Positions 30,085-40,069 are shown, counted from the first letter of the stretch. The stretch: DNA of 64,000 nt from Akebia trifoliata (GCA_017979445.1 CM030715.1:14885602-14949601), one strand, 5' to 3'. The notes: generated by a model from the sequence alone, not told the origin. Translations and numbers: made by a program.

Positions 30085-32341
30085 GGTAAGAGCTAAAGTG
30101 ATGGATTTTTACAAAAAATTGTACAAGGAAAGACATACGTGTCGTCCTTGAATGGATCTGTTGGAGTTTGGTGCTTTATCTTTAGGTTAGAATGTGAGGC
30201 TATAGAGGTCAATTACGTTAGAACAAGTACATAAAGTGGTGTTAGAGATGAGTGGGGATAAAACGCCTAGCCCGGATGGTTTTACAATGGCTTTTTTTAA
30301 AAGTTGTTGGGGTACAATTAGTGAGGATTTGATGAAAGTTGTGGATTTTCAAGATATAAATTTTTTAGATTATGGTTTAACTAATACCTTCATGACGCTA
30401 ATTCCAAAGCATCTGGGAGTAGTAGATGTGGCAGACTTTAAGACCATTAGCTTGGTGTGCTCAACGTACAAAATAATATCCAAGTTATTGGCAACAAGGT
30501 TGAAGGTCTTCCGGGAACAATTGGTCTTGAACAAGGGGCTTTTATCAAGGGTAGGCAAATCTTTGATGGTGTCCTCATGGTGAATGAATGCATAGATTCA
30601 AGAATAAAGGAGGGGAAGCCAGGTTTGGTGTGCAAATTAGATCTTCGAAAAGCGTATGACCATGTTAATTGGGACTTTTTGAGGTATATGTTGGGTATTG
30701 GGGACAAGTGGATTGCATGGATAATGAAATGTGTGTCCTTTCCCTCTTTTTCGATCTTTATTAATGGTAGCTCGACGACGCATTTTAACAGTTTTAGAGG
30801 TTTGAGACAAGGGGATCTACTTTCACCTTTTCTTTTTGTGATAGTAGCGGAAGCATTCAGGAGGCTAATAACGAGAGTAATGAATAGTGGTGAGTTGTCT
30901 GGGTTTCAAGTGAATAGTGGGGTGAGTATGTGTCATTATTACAGTTTGCGGATGATATTTTGTTTTTCCTCAAGGCGTCTTTTGATCAAGTAAGGTTCTT
31001 AAGAGGTATTCTTTGTTGATTCTAGACAATTTCCGGTTTGAGGATAAATTTAGGAAAAACCAAGTTATTTGGAGGACAAGTGCCGAAGATTCATTGTTGT
31101 GCTCCAATGTTCGGTTGTGACCAAGGGAGCTTTCCATCTGTGTATCTAGGCTTGCCTTTGGGGGCTGGATCAAGTTGTAAAGAAATTTAAGATCCTATAG
31201 TGGAAAATATGGGAAAGAGGCTAAGATCGTGGAAAGCAAGGTATCTATCAAAAGGGGGAAAAGTCACACTGATTAAAAGCACTCTCACGAGCATACCAAT
31301 TTATCAATTATCATTATTCTCTATTCCAAAGAGTGCGGAATTAAGGTTCGAAAAGTTGATTAGAGATTTATAGGAATGACAAGGATGGTAACACAAAATT
31401 TCATTTGGTAAGTTAGAAGGTAATTTGTTCTCCAAAGAGAAAGGATGGGTTAGGGATTAAAAGTTTTAAGATGTGAAATGTGGCACTTATGGGGAAATGG
31501 TTATGGAGGTTTGAAGAAAAAGGCCAAGGTTGTGGAGAAAGGTTATTAAGGAAAAATATGGGGAAAAGTTGCATAGTTAGGAAAGTAAAGAAAGTGGTCT
31601 CCTTATGGGTGTAGTATGTGGAGGGGTATTATGAATGTGAATGTAAAGTTTAAGGAGTTGGTGGCTTTCAAATGTGGAAGTGGGATTAGGATTCGGTTAT
31701 GGAAGGATAGATGGTGTGGTAGTTCTCCATTATCCACTCAATTTCCGAGGCTTTATGCTTTATCCTTGAAAAAGTAAAAGTCGATTGCTAACTTTATGGA
31801 AATTTTGAACCTTGGGACTTCTTGGGATTTTGGCTTCAGAAGAGGTTTTAAGGATTGAGAGATTTAGGAACTGCCAAAGTTGACTTTTATGCTTGATCAG
31901 ACTATCGTGGAGTAGTCGGATCTTGATAAGAGGGTACTTGCATTAAGGATAAAATTTTCTTGGTAAGATCATCCAGTGATTCTTTGACAACACATGGCTT
32001 ATCTTCTTTTCCAATGGGTCCCATCTGGGGTCATAAAATCTCACCAAAGGTGTCTTTCTTTATTTGGCAGGCAGCATCTGGTAAAATTCTAACCTTTGAT
32101 AATCTAATGATTAGGGGCTTTGGTGGTCCAATTATTTTTTTTTTTCATGTGTAAAGGGAGAGGGGAATCGATGTCTCACATTTTGATTCATTGCGCGTTT
32201 GTTCTTAAGATCTAAGTCCATTGTTTAGGTCCCTTTAATTCTTCTTGGGTATTTCCATCTTTGGTCTTGTCTCTTTTTCAAGAGTGGAACCAAAACATTT
32301 TCTTGGGTAGAAAAATGTACCTTTTGTCCATTACCCCTTTT
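30085..32341 (+). pseudogene. LINE reverse transcriptase and C-terminal zinc region
   Basis: Continues the LINE after copia A: LEMSGDKTPSPDGFTMAFFK, TFMTLIPK, QGAFIKGRQIFDGVLMVNEC, KLDLRKAYDHVNWDFL, FRGLRQGDLLSPFLFVI and, after a frameshift near 30940, FADDILFFLKA (the catalytic FADD box). Then the post-RT segment VYLGLPLGA, KGGKVTLIKSTLTSIP and a zf-RVT end SPKVSFFIWQAASGKI at about 32050 followed by SMSHILIHC. Numerous stops. It ends where copia C inserted (GCTGT at 32342-32346). Confidence 0.92.
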
Positions 32342-32346
32342 GCTGT

Positions 32347-32489
32347 TATTGGAAATAATGTAGTTTCTTTAGTTGCTTATTTTAATTCTATATAAGGGCA
32401 TTTATGTCCATTCACACTTTAGGTTATATAGATATCTATCTATCAAGTTCTCATTATAAGACTTGAGAATCACTTTCTAAAATTCTTCT
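32347..32489 (+). repeat. 5' LTR of copia C
   Basis: 143 bp from TATTGGAAATAATGTAG to AAAATTCTTCT, then a slightly decayed primer-binding site tggtatcaaag. Contains the short TA-rich stretch gttatatagatatctatcta, whose counterpart in the 3' LTR became the MITE target. Confidence 0.92.
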
Positions 32490-33554
32490 TGGTATCAAAG
32501 ATATAGAGGACGTCCCATCATCTTCTTGGGTTCTTCTCTTCGATTCTTCTTGGGACCTTGAATCCATTCTCTTCTCCTCCATTCCCAACATCTCTGGATC
32601 TTGAGACCTAATAACCTAATTGGAGCTTCGTTAAAAGGTTTCCCCTTCAGGGGCTTCTTTTATTTATTTTTATTCATATTCCTTTATCGCATGTTGTGAT
32701 AGGATTCTTTTCTTAGTTTTTTTTTCCCACATGCTGCAGTTCTGTATTGTGCTCCTTTCTGCCCTTTGATAGTTTGTACCCTTACTGTCCTACAGAATCT
32801 TTTGGGACTTACAATAGCCATAGTGTGTTGTATAGATTGCTATTGTTTCTGACTTACGAGACAGGCGAGTGATATTTTGGACCTGTGGCAACAACAGATT
32901 TTTGTGTGTCTTACGACAGCAGCAACAACAGATTGGTATTCTGGACTTGCGGCAACAGGAGATTGCTATGTGTGTGTGTCCTACGATAGCAACAACAACA
33001 ACAGGTTGATCTTCTAGACTTGCGACAACAACAAAAGTGTTGTGTGTGTGTGTTTTATGACAATAGCAACAATAACATGTTGGTCTTTTGGACCTGCGGC
33101 AACAATAGAAGGGCTGTGTGTGTGTCCTATGACAGTAATAATAACAATAGATTGGTCCTCTAGACATGCGGCAACAACAGAAGTACTGTGTGTGTGTGTG
33201 TCCTACAACAACAGTAGCAACAAAATTTTTTTTTTGGACCTGCGGCAACAGTAGAGTGCTGTATTTGTGAATTACGACAGTAGTAGCTTGCTGTACAGGT
33301 GCATACGACAATTGAGGGCTACATAAGCCCTGCGATAGTAGGCATCCTATTTGGGTGACCTGCGACACCAACATACTGCTGTGCTGGTAATTGCAACATT
33401 TATAGAAGTGGTGTGAAGCCCTGCGATAGCAGCTCTACTCTTTTTCTGACCCACGACAACATACTACAACAACAAAGAAGCCTTTCTTTGTGTGTCTGGG
33501 ACAACTATGACCTCCCTTCAAACCAAAGTTCAACCACTTTATTCGTAGAAAACA
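32490..33554 (+). repeat. Repetitive leader of copia C
   Basis: From 32870 to 33400 an array of about 70-80 bp units alternates 'ggacctgcggcaacaacaga' with 'ctgtgtgtgtgtcctacgac' and CAA-rich runs. It is the most expanded of the three leaders. Open frames across it (for example the 194-codon - strand frame at 32790-33374, rich in Cys, Tyr and His) are by-products of the repeat. gag would begin near 33555, where the ATG of A is TTG. Confidence 0.82.
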
Positions 33555-36500
33555 TTGACATCGCATCAAGAAACCAAAGACTCCAACATCAGTCTTGGAG
33601 CAAACCTCTCAGCACAACGCATTACTCCTACCTTATTGATGGTCGGAACTTTCAGTCTTGGTCTCGGTCAGTTAGTTTTTATTTGGAGAGTAGAGGAAAA
33701 TCTAGATGGCTTTTGGGCACCATTAATAAGCCATCCCTTACTGATCCCAAAATTGAACAATGAGAGATTGACAGCTGCATTATTCGTGGATGAATTTTTA
33801 ACTCCATGGAGCAGCGCATTTACACCATAGCCATGTATCATGAGACAATCTCTTCATTGTGGTCAGCCCTCACTCAGACATATGCGTATGCTTGGAATGA
33901 TTTGAGGATCTACAAACTTTATTGAGACATCTCCCAAGTTACTCAAGGGACTCAAAGTGTAGCTGATTACTCTGCATTCCTTTAGTCTCGTTGGGAAGAG
34001 CTCTCTCATTATGAGTCTATGTCTGAGTTGTCTGCAGAGGCAACTAGGTATGTGGTTATGCGGATTGCTAGACATCAGACATACCAATTTCTCATGGGTT
34101 TACGTCTAGAGTTTGAGGCACTTCAGACATAGATCTTTAACACCACACTTTACCCTCTTTATTTGAGATATTTGCGACTATTGATAGTGATGAGCGTTGT
34201 CGTTGTGTTGTTCCCTCTTAGACTCAGGCCCTTGGTATTATCTCTGCTCCAACTACATATCAAATGGCTCTAGTAGTCAATTCAGGATTTTCTAACTTTC
34301 GTACTCAGGGATCTGAGAGTCGAGGTCGTGGAGGCCGTGACTGTGGTAAAAGGAGTGGTCTTACTTGTAGCCATTGTGAGAAGATTGGCCATGAAAAGGC
34401 CTGCTACTTTCAACTCTATCCTCAGTTATTGCTATCTTCTTCGGGATAGTTTGCTCTCCGTGCTATAGCTGTGAAGTCATCATCAGTTCCTCCTTTTGAA
34501 ACTCCTGTTTCCCTTGCCACTATTGATTTGCAATTACTCCAGACTCAGATTGCCGCTATTATATGGGATTAGATACATGCTTTACTCACTCATTTTTGAC
34601 TGTGGCATCAGTTACCACACCCCCAGGTACATCTTCTGCATTTCATGTTACTCAATCTGGTTCTATTCCTCTGACTTGGATAATTGATTCTGGTGCCTCT
34701 AATCATACGATCGGTTAGTCTAGTCATTTTACTTTTATTTTTCTTGCTACCCATAAGGAGGTTCGCCTTGCTGGTAGGTACATTACTCCTATCCACAACA
34801 AGGGTACCATCCCCTTATCTTCTATTTTTTCTCTGGACTTTGTGCTTTATGTTCTTGATCTATCTCTTTATCTTTTGTCTATTATTAGTACTACCAAATC
34901 TCCAAATTGCTCCATAACTTTTTTTTCCTACTCACTATATTTTTTAAGACCTGACTTCGAGGAGGATTTTTGGCAAAAGTTTTGAAAGAGATGGGTTGTA
35001 CCTGTTTGGATACGAACCTACTATTGTTCCTGCTTCTGTACTTCAACTCTTTAGGAGCCATATTTTTTTATTTTTAGACTTTAGATTTAGGACATGCTCG
35101 CTTAGGACATGCCAATTTTCAACACTTATGTTCTTTATTTCCTGCTTTAAAAACTTCCTGTAGGGAACACAAATTTCAGTGCTCAATGTGTGAGCTTTCT
35201 AAACACACACATACTTATATATTTGACATGCATCGATTTAATAAATTATTTGATTTAGTTCATTTTGATGTGTGGGGACCTTCCACTATTACTACTTTTA
35301 ATAGTCATAGATATTATGTTACAATTATTAATAACTGTTCTCGTTGTACTTGGGTTTACTTGATGCATTCTCATTTTGAGGTGCTCCTCATTTTTGTTAA
35401 TTTTCTTAAAATCATTCAGACCTCATACATCACTGTTAAATCTCTTAGGTCTGATAACAGAGGGGAATACATTTCTGATGGGATTTGATCCACCTTCATA
35501 AGCATGGTACACTTCATCATTTGACTTGTCCCTATACTCCTTAATAGAATGGGGTGGCAGAACGCAAGAATCGTTACCTCATGAACATTGTCTATCGTCT
35601 TCTTTGAGGCATGCATGTTCCCAAGTTATATTGGAATATGGCAGTCGTCACTACGGTCTTTCTCTTTAACCGCGTTCCGAGTTGCACCTTAAGGGGACAA
35701 GTGCCTCTTCATGTTTTTCGACTTGATAGCACTTTCTTATTACACCTATAGTCTTTGGATGTACTTGTTTTGTTCAGGATATGACTCTTTATCACACAAA
35801 ATTCGATGACAAAACTATTTGTTGTGTTTTCTTGGGTTACTCATCTATGTCAAAGGGGTAATGTTGTGTTTTCTGTATGGTTTGAAGTAGTCTTTACAAG
35901 CTTGGTTTCAACATTTTTCTGAGGTCATTTTATGTATGGAGTTTTCTAAATGCCATTAAGATCATACTTGCTTTATTCGTCGAGGTGTGGATGATCGTTG
36001 CACTATTGTATTGGTCTATGTTAATGATATTATAGTAACTGGAGATGATACATAGTGGATTGACAGGGTTAAGATGCTGTTGGGTCGTGCGTTTGAGGTT
36101 AAGAACTTGAGCTCCCTCAAGTACTTCTTGGGGATAGAAGTGACCCGTTTTTACCGTGGTATTTTGCTATCTTAGCGCAAATACACATTGGATCTCCTTC
36201 AGGACACTGGTATACTTAGTTGTCGTCTTGCCTCCTCTTTTATAGATTATAATCGTTTTCATGTCGAAGTGGTGATCTATTATCTAATCCTTTTTCTTAT
36301 TAAAGACTTGTAGGCTACCTAATTTCTTTGACTAACACAAGACCGGATTTAACCTTTGTGGTTAGTGTGGTCAGTCAATTCATGCATGCCTCTACGTACC
36401 TCTTATCTTGATGTTGGTTATCGTATTCTTCACTACTTGAAGTCTCGTCTTGGTCTTGGACTTTTTTACTCTTTCACTGCTCAACTACATTTGTCCTATT

Positions 36501-36970
36501 TCACTGATACTGATTACGTTAGTTCTCTTACAGATAGGAGATCTACCTCTGGTTTTTGTATTGTCCTTGGTAGTAACATGATCTAATGGAAAAGTAAGAA
36601 ACTGAGTGTGGTTTCCCGCTCTTTTGTTGAAGGTGAGTATCTTGTTATGACCCTTGGTACTTGCAAGCTTATTTGGCGTAGATCGTTGTTGATGGAGCTA
36701 GGTTTTCTGATCTCTGACCCTTTCACTTTTTTTTATGATAACAAGTTTGCCATCATGCTTGCTTCTGACTTAGTCCTTCATGAGAGAACCAAGCATATAA
36801 AGGTCGATGTTCACTTTCTCAGGGAGAAAGTTCTATTTGGTGCTCTACAGACAGTCTTTGTATCTTCTTTAGAACAATTTGCTGATATGCTTACGAAATC
36901 TGTTAGTCCTTCTGACACTAGCTCTCATCATGTCAAACTGAGCTTAGTTGATATATTTGCCCTAGCTTGA
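33555..36970 (+). pseudogene. gag-pol of copia C, degraded
   Basis: gag text in shifting frames (DGRNFQSWSRSVSFYLESRG at 33640), zinc knuckle CSHCEKIGHEKACYF at 34365, protease IIDSGASNHTIG at 34685, zinc domain GHANFQHLCSLFPALKTS at 35110, integrase SLRSDNRGEYISDGI at 35430. At about 35858 the integrase end jumps to RT (a deletion of roughly 0.9 kb compared with B). RT catalytic box with VNDIIVTGDD near 36020 (the D of YVDD is N), RNase H 36356-36970 ending LVDIFALA. Dead. Confidence 0.9.
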
Positions 36971-36977
36971 GAGGGAG

Positions 36978-37070
36978 TATTGGAAATAATGTAGTTTCTT
37001 TAGTTGCTTATTTTAATTCTACGTAAAGGCATTTATGTCCATTCACACTTTAGGTTATATATATATATAT
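36978..37070 (+). repeat. 3' LTR of copia C, first part
   Basis: Polypurine tract gagagggag, then TATTGGAAATAATGTAG as in the 5' LTR, up to a TA run at 37057-37070 where the MITE block begins. The LTR resumes at 38827. Confidence 0.9.
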
Positions 37071-37185
37071 GGGTCCCATTCAGCACTAAACATTTTGGCC
37101 AACATTAGAGATCATCCTCACCAAAATCAGCCCATTCCAAAACTTCTAACCCATGTTTTGAAAAATGTTTGGTGCTGAACATTTC

Positions 37186-37187
<2 letters not shown>
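37071..37187. mobile_element. Double-hairpin MITE, half unit (type a)
   Basis: Ends GGGTCCCATTCAGCACTAAA and, inverse, GGGAAATGTTCAGCACCAAA. Only one arm of a core palindrome remains (agagatcatcctcacc through cattccaaaacttctaaccc), so most of the unit is deleted. Bounded by TA runs on both sides. Confidence 0.8.
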
Positions 37188-37234
<47 letters not shown>

Positions 37235-37246
37235 AGATATATATGT
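37188..37246. repeat. (TA)n tract between MITE units
   Basis: About 55 bp of nearly pure TA separating two type-a ends. Confidence 0.9.
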
Positions 37247-37278
37247 GGGAAATGTTCAGCACCAAACATTTATATTTA
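37247..37278. mobile_element. Fragment of a type-a end
   Basis: gggaaatgttcagcaccaaa followed by cattta, the left end of another type-a unit, cut off by the type-b unit that follows. Confidence 0.65.
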
Positions 37279-37666
37279 GGGAATGGTTCGGCAGCCCTAA
37301 AGTTTGCCAAGTTTTGTGCCAAACATTTTTTGTAAATCACTTTTGATGGGGTTAGAAGTTTTGGAATAGGCTGATTTTTTGTGAGGATGATCTCTACGGT
37401 GAAGAGATCATCCTCACAAAAAATCAGCTCATTTTGAAACTTCTAACCCTAGTTTACAAGTTGAAGAATTGTGGACCGTCCAATTTTTGTAAATCACTTT
37501 TGATGGGGTTAGAAGTTTTGAAATAGGCTGATTTTTGGTGAGGATGATCTCCTCATCATAGAGATCATCCTCACAAAAAATCAGCTCATTCCAAAGCTTC
37601 TAACCCATATTTTGAAAAATGTTTGGCACCAAACTTGGCAAACTTTAGGGCTGCTGAACCGTCCCC
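37279..37666. mobile_element. Double-hairpin MITE (type b ends)
   Basis: Outer inverted repeats ggaatggttcggcagcccta and, inverse, ggacggttcagcagccctaa, then aaagtttgcca. Inside are two core palindromes (about 37345-37445 and 37505-37605) separated by the spacer with ggaccgtccaatttttgtaa. Same core as type a, different extremities. Confidence 0.85.
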
Positions 37667-37678
37667 TTATATGTATAT

Positions 37679-38034
37679 GGGAAATGTTCAGCACCAAACA
37701 TTTTTCAAAACATGGGTTAGAAGTTTTGGAATGGGCTGATTTTTGGTGAGGATGATCTCTACGGTGAGGAGATCATCATCACCAAAAATCAACTCATTCC
37801 TAAACTTCTAACCCCCATCAAAAATGGTTTACAAAAAATGGACGGTCCACGATTTTTCAACTTGTAAACATGGGGTTAGAAGTTTTGGAATGGGCTGATT
37901 TTTAGTGAGGATGATCTCCTCACCGTAGAGATCATCCTCACCAAAAATCAGCCCATTCCAAAACTTCTAACCCATGTAGGACAAAAATGGTTGGCTAAAA
38001 GGTTGGCCAAAATGTTTGGTGCTGAACAGGACCC
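37679..38034. mobile_element. Double-hairpin MITE (type a)
   Basis: Ends gggaaatgttcagcaccaaa and, inverse, gggtcctgttcagcaccaaa. Two near-perfect core palindromes at about 37717-37813 and 37872-37972. Bounded by TA-rich sequence on both sides. Confidence 0.88.
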
Positions 38035-38053
38035 TATATATATATATATATAT

Positions 38054-38427
38054 GGGAAATGTTCAGCAACAAACATTTTGACAAACATTTTGGCAAAACA
38101 TTTTTCAAAATATGGGTTAGAGGTTTTGGAATGGGCTGATTTTTGGTGAGGATGATCTCTACGGTGAGGAGATCATCATCACCAAAAATCAGCCCATTCC
38201 AAAACCTCTTACCCATCAAAAATGGCTTACAAAAAATGGATGGTCCACGATTTCCCAACTTGTAAACATGGGGCTAGAAGTTTTGGAATGGGCTGATTTT
38301 TGATGAGGATGATCTCCTCACCATAGAGATCATCCTCACCAAAAATCAGCCCATTCCAAAACCTCTAACCTATGTTTTGAAAAATGTTTTGCCAAAATGT
38401 TTGCCAAAATGTTTGTTGCTGAAAGGG

Positions 38428-38431
<4 letters not shown>
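38054..38431. mobile_element. Double-hairpin MITE (type a)
   Basis: Ends gggaaatgttcagcaacaaa and, inverse, gggtccctttcagcaacaaa. Core palindromes at about 38112-38215 and 38272-38372. Very close to the unit at 25274-25640, down to the ggttagaggttttggaatgg variant. Flanked by TA runs (38035-38053, 38432-38460), as if its duplication is TA-repeat. Confidence 0.88.
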
Positions 38432-38461
<30 letters not shown>

Positions 38462-38464
<3 letters not shown>

Positions 38465-38826
38465 GGACGGTTCAACAGCCCTAAAGTTTGCCAAACATTT
38501 TTCAAAACATGGGTTAGAAGTTTTGGAATGAGCTGATTTTTTGTGAGGATGATCTCTATGATGAGGAGATCATCCTCACCAAAAATCAGCCTATTCCAAA
38601 ACTTCTAACCCCATCGAAAGTGATTTACAAAAATTGGACGGTCCACGATTCTTCAACTTGTAAATTAGGGTTAGAAGTTTCAAAATGAGCTGATTTTTGG
38701 GGAGGATGATCTCTTCACCGTAGAAATCATCCTCACAAAAAATCAGCCTATTCCAAAACTTCTAACCCCATCAAAAGTGATTTACAAAAAATGTTTGGCA
38801 AACTTTAGGGCTGCCGAACCGCTCCC
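38462..38826. mobile_element. Double-hairpin MITE (type b ends)
   Basis: Ends gggggacggttcaacagccc and, inverse, gggagcggttcggcagccct. Core palindromes at about 38515-38610 and 38665-38765, spacer with ggacggtccacgattcttca. Bounded by TA runs. Confidence 0.86.
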
Positions 38827-38884
38827 ATATATATATATCAAGCTCTCATTATGAGACTTGAGAATCACTTTCTAAAATTTTTCT
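38827..38884 (+). repeat. 3' LTR of copia C, last part
   Basis: tatatatcaagctctcatta through cactttctaaaatttttct, matching the end of the 5' LTR; GCTAT follows as target duplication. Confidence 0.9.
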
Positions 38885-39172
38885 GCTATATGCTGGGTAA
38901 CATGGAGATAAAGAAATGGAAGAGTTTTCAATGGGCTTTCTTTGGATCTTCAAGACATAATTCTGGAAGTGTTAAGTTTATTGTTCTTTTGGAGCAAATT
39001 GGACAATGATTTCATAGGGGTGTTATTTGAAGATTTAGTTTCAGTAGGAGGCTTTATGCTCGTATTAGCACTGTACTTGTTTTGTTAGTTTGTTCTTTTT
39101 TCTTGTATTGTGATTGGTTATCTAAACCAGTCAGTTTATTTTGATAAATTATTTTGGTTATAAAAAAAAAAA
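38885..39172 (+). pseudogene. LINE 3' end with poly-A tail
   Basis: Continues the LINE after copia C with text related to the L1 3' end (GVLFEDLV), then a T-rich 3' untranslated part and a run of A at 39161-39172. The tail on the + strand fixes the 3' end and orientation of the LINE. Confidence 0.82.
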
Positions 39173-39919
39173 ATAATTTCAGTTCGTGTCATAATGAGAT
39201 AAAATTCCTTATATTTTATGCCTATCTTATCACAATGCCAATTTTTTGGAATTGTTTATAAAGATTCTATTGTAGTTTGCCATTAAAAACTTGCGACAAA
39301 GATGCAATTTAATCTTTCCCATGATGAGATGTTTTCTTTTCTTTGTCGAAGCTGATTTAATTGAGCATATTCCCAAATAACCTGAAAATTAAGCAGTACC
39401 AACTTCACCCTATTGTCATCTAGTATTTCTCTCAAGTCAAATGTATTTTACCTTCCCTAACCATTATAGATAAATCTTCCGAATTCATTCGACTTTGAAA
39501 TTCTTTCATCTCCACCTTGATTCCGTAATGATTATCATGATCTTGATCTTAGGTTGATGATTTTCAAACCCAAATCTAGTCAGACCCTCTTTGTCAACAA
39601 TGCTAAACGATCCAGCATCGACGTGATAAATGTTGTTAACATGTAAACTTGTTTGATCTTGATTGCTTACAGCAAGCAGATTTAGCACGTTGGTTCACTT
39701 ATCTAATTCATTACTTTTTTTATTTCAAGCAGTCAATATTTTTAGAAAGTTTCTATTGCCACGCCAACTTTTGCTAACACCACCTTTAGAAGTGCTAATT
39801 CTTTGGTGATTAAATATGAATTGGTGTGACAATAGCAAAAGAGTTGGTGTGGCAATATAATCTCTCTATTTTTATCATGGCTTTGAAACCAATTTTGATA
39901 TTCAAAATTTCTTTTTCAG
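39173..39919. other. Original DXS intron sequence before the acceptor
   Basis: No transposon recognised. It ends with a T-rich tract and ttctttttcag. The - strand frame at 39506-39688 has no similarity that I recognise. Confidence 0.6.
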
Positions 39920-40069
39920 TGGCGGCCAATAGTTCTTCCTGATAACTACATCGAACATGCTTCGCCAAAGGAACAACTTGCTCTTGCAGGCCTAACTGGA
40001 CATCACATTGCTGCAACGGCATTGAGTCTTCTTGGTCGAACCCGTGATGCCCTCTCGTTGATGTGCTAG
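39920..40069 (+). CDS. DXS: DXS, last exon and stop codon
   Basis: Forty-nine codons and TAG. Encodes [20 protein letters not shown], then [17 protein letters not shown] and the end [10 protein letters not shown], the conserved C-terminus of plant class II DXS. Phase 0, joined to LDGRVK of the exon ending at 3501. The fit is exact, with no residue missing or duplicated, so this is the real terminal exon although 36.4 kb away. The reverse-strand frame at 39810-40211 is its shadow. Confidence 0.95.
   Translation, partial: WRPIVLPDNYIEHASPKEQLALAGLTGHHIAATALSLLGRTRDALSLMC

Larger units (their letters stand above)
32347..38884 (+). mobile_element. Ty1/copia element C (with MITEs in its 3' LTR)
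   Basis: Third copy of the A/B family, inserted in the 3' region of the LINE. LTRs are 32347-32489 and 36978-38884, the latter split by a 1.77 kb block of MITEs. The target duplication is GCTGT/GCTAT, with one change. Internally deleted between integrase and RT and full of stops. Same orientation as DXS. Confidence 0.93.
3502..39919 (+). other. 36.4 kb last intron of DXS, filled with nested transposons
   Basis: Donor gtaatg at 3502 and acceptor ttctttttcag ending at 39919 join LDGRVK to [10 protein letters not shown] in phase 0, as expected for DXS. All elements listed between these coordinates lie in this intron. The first roughly 660 bp (3502-4165) and the last roughly 750 bp (39173-39919) show no recognised transposon and are probably what remains of the original intron. 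Splicing across it is inferred from conserved exon text and splice sites, not shown. Confidence 0.85.

Noticed and set aside
32790..33374. 194-codon - strand frame rich in Cys, Tyr and His
   Set aside because: It overlies the repetitive leader of copia C on the opposite strand; a low-complexity by-product.
25335..38765. Hairpins as candidate MIRNA genes
   Set aside because: Arms are near-perfect over about 45 bp, present in many copies and bounded by transposon ends; this is MITE structure, not a conserved miRNA precursor. Small RNAs may still arise.
37071..38826. Regularly spaced palindromic repeats as a CRISPR-like array
   Set aside because: Units are 350-390 bp with their own inverted ends and TA flanks, in plant nuclear DNA; no short repeat-spacer pattern and no cas genes.
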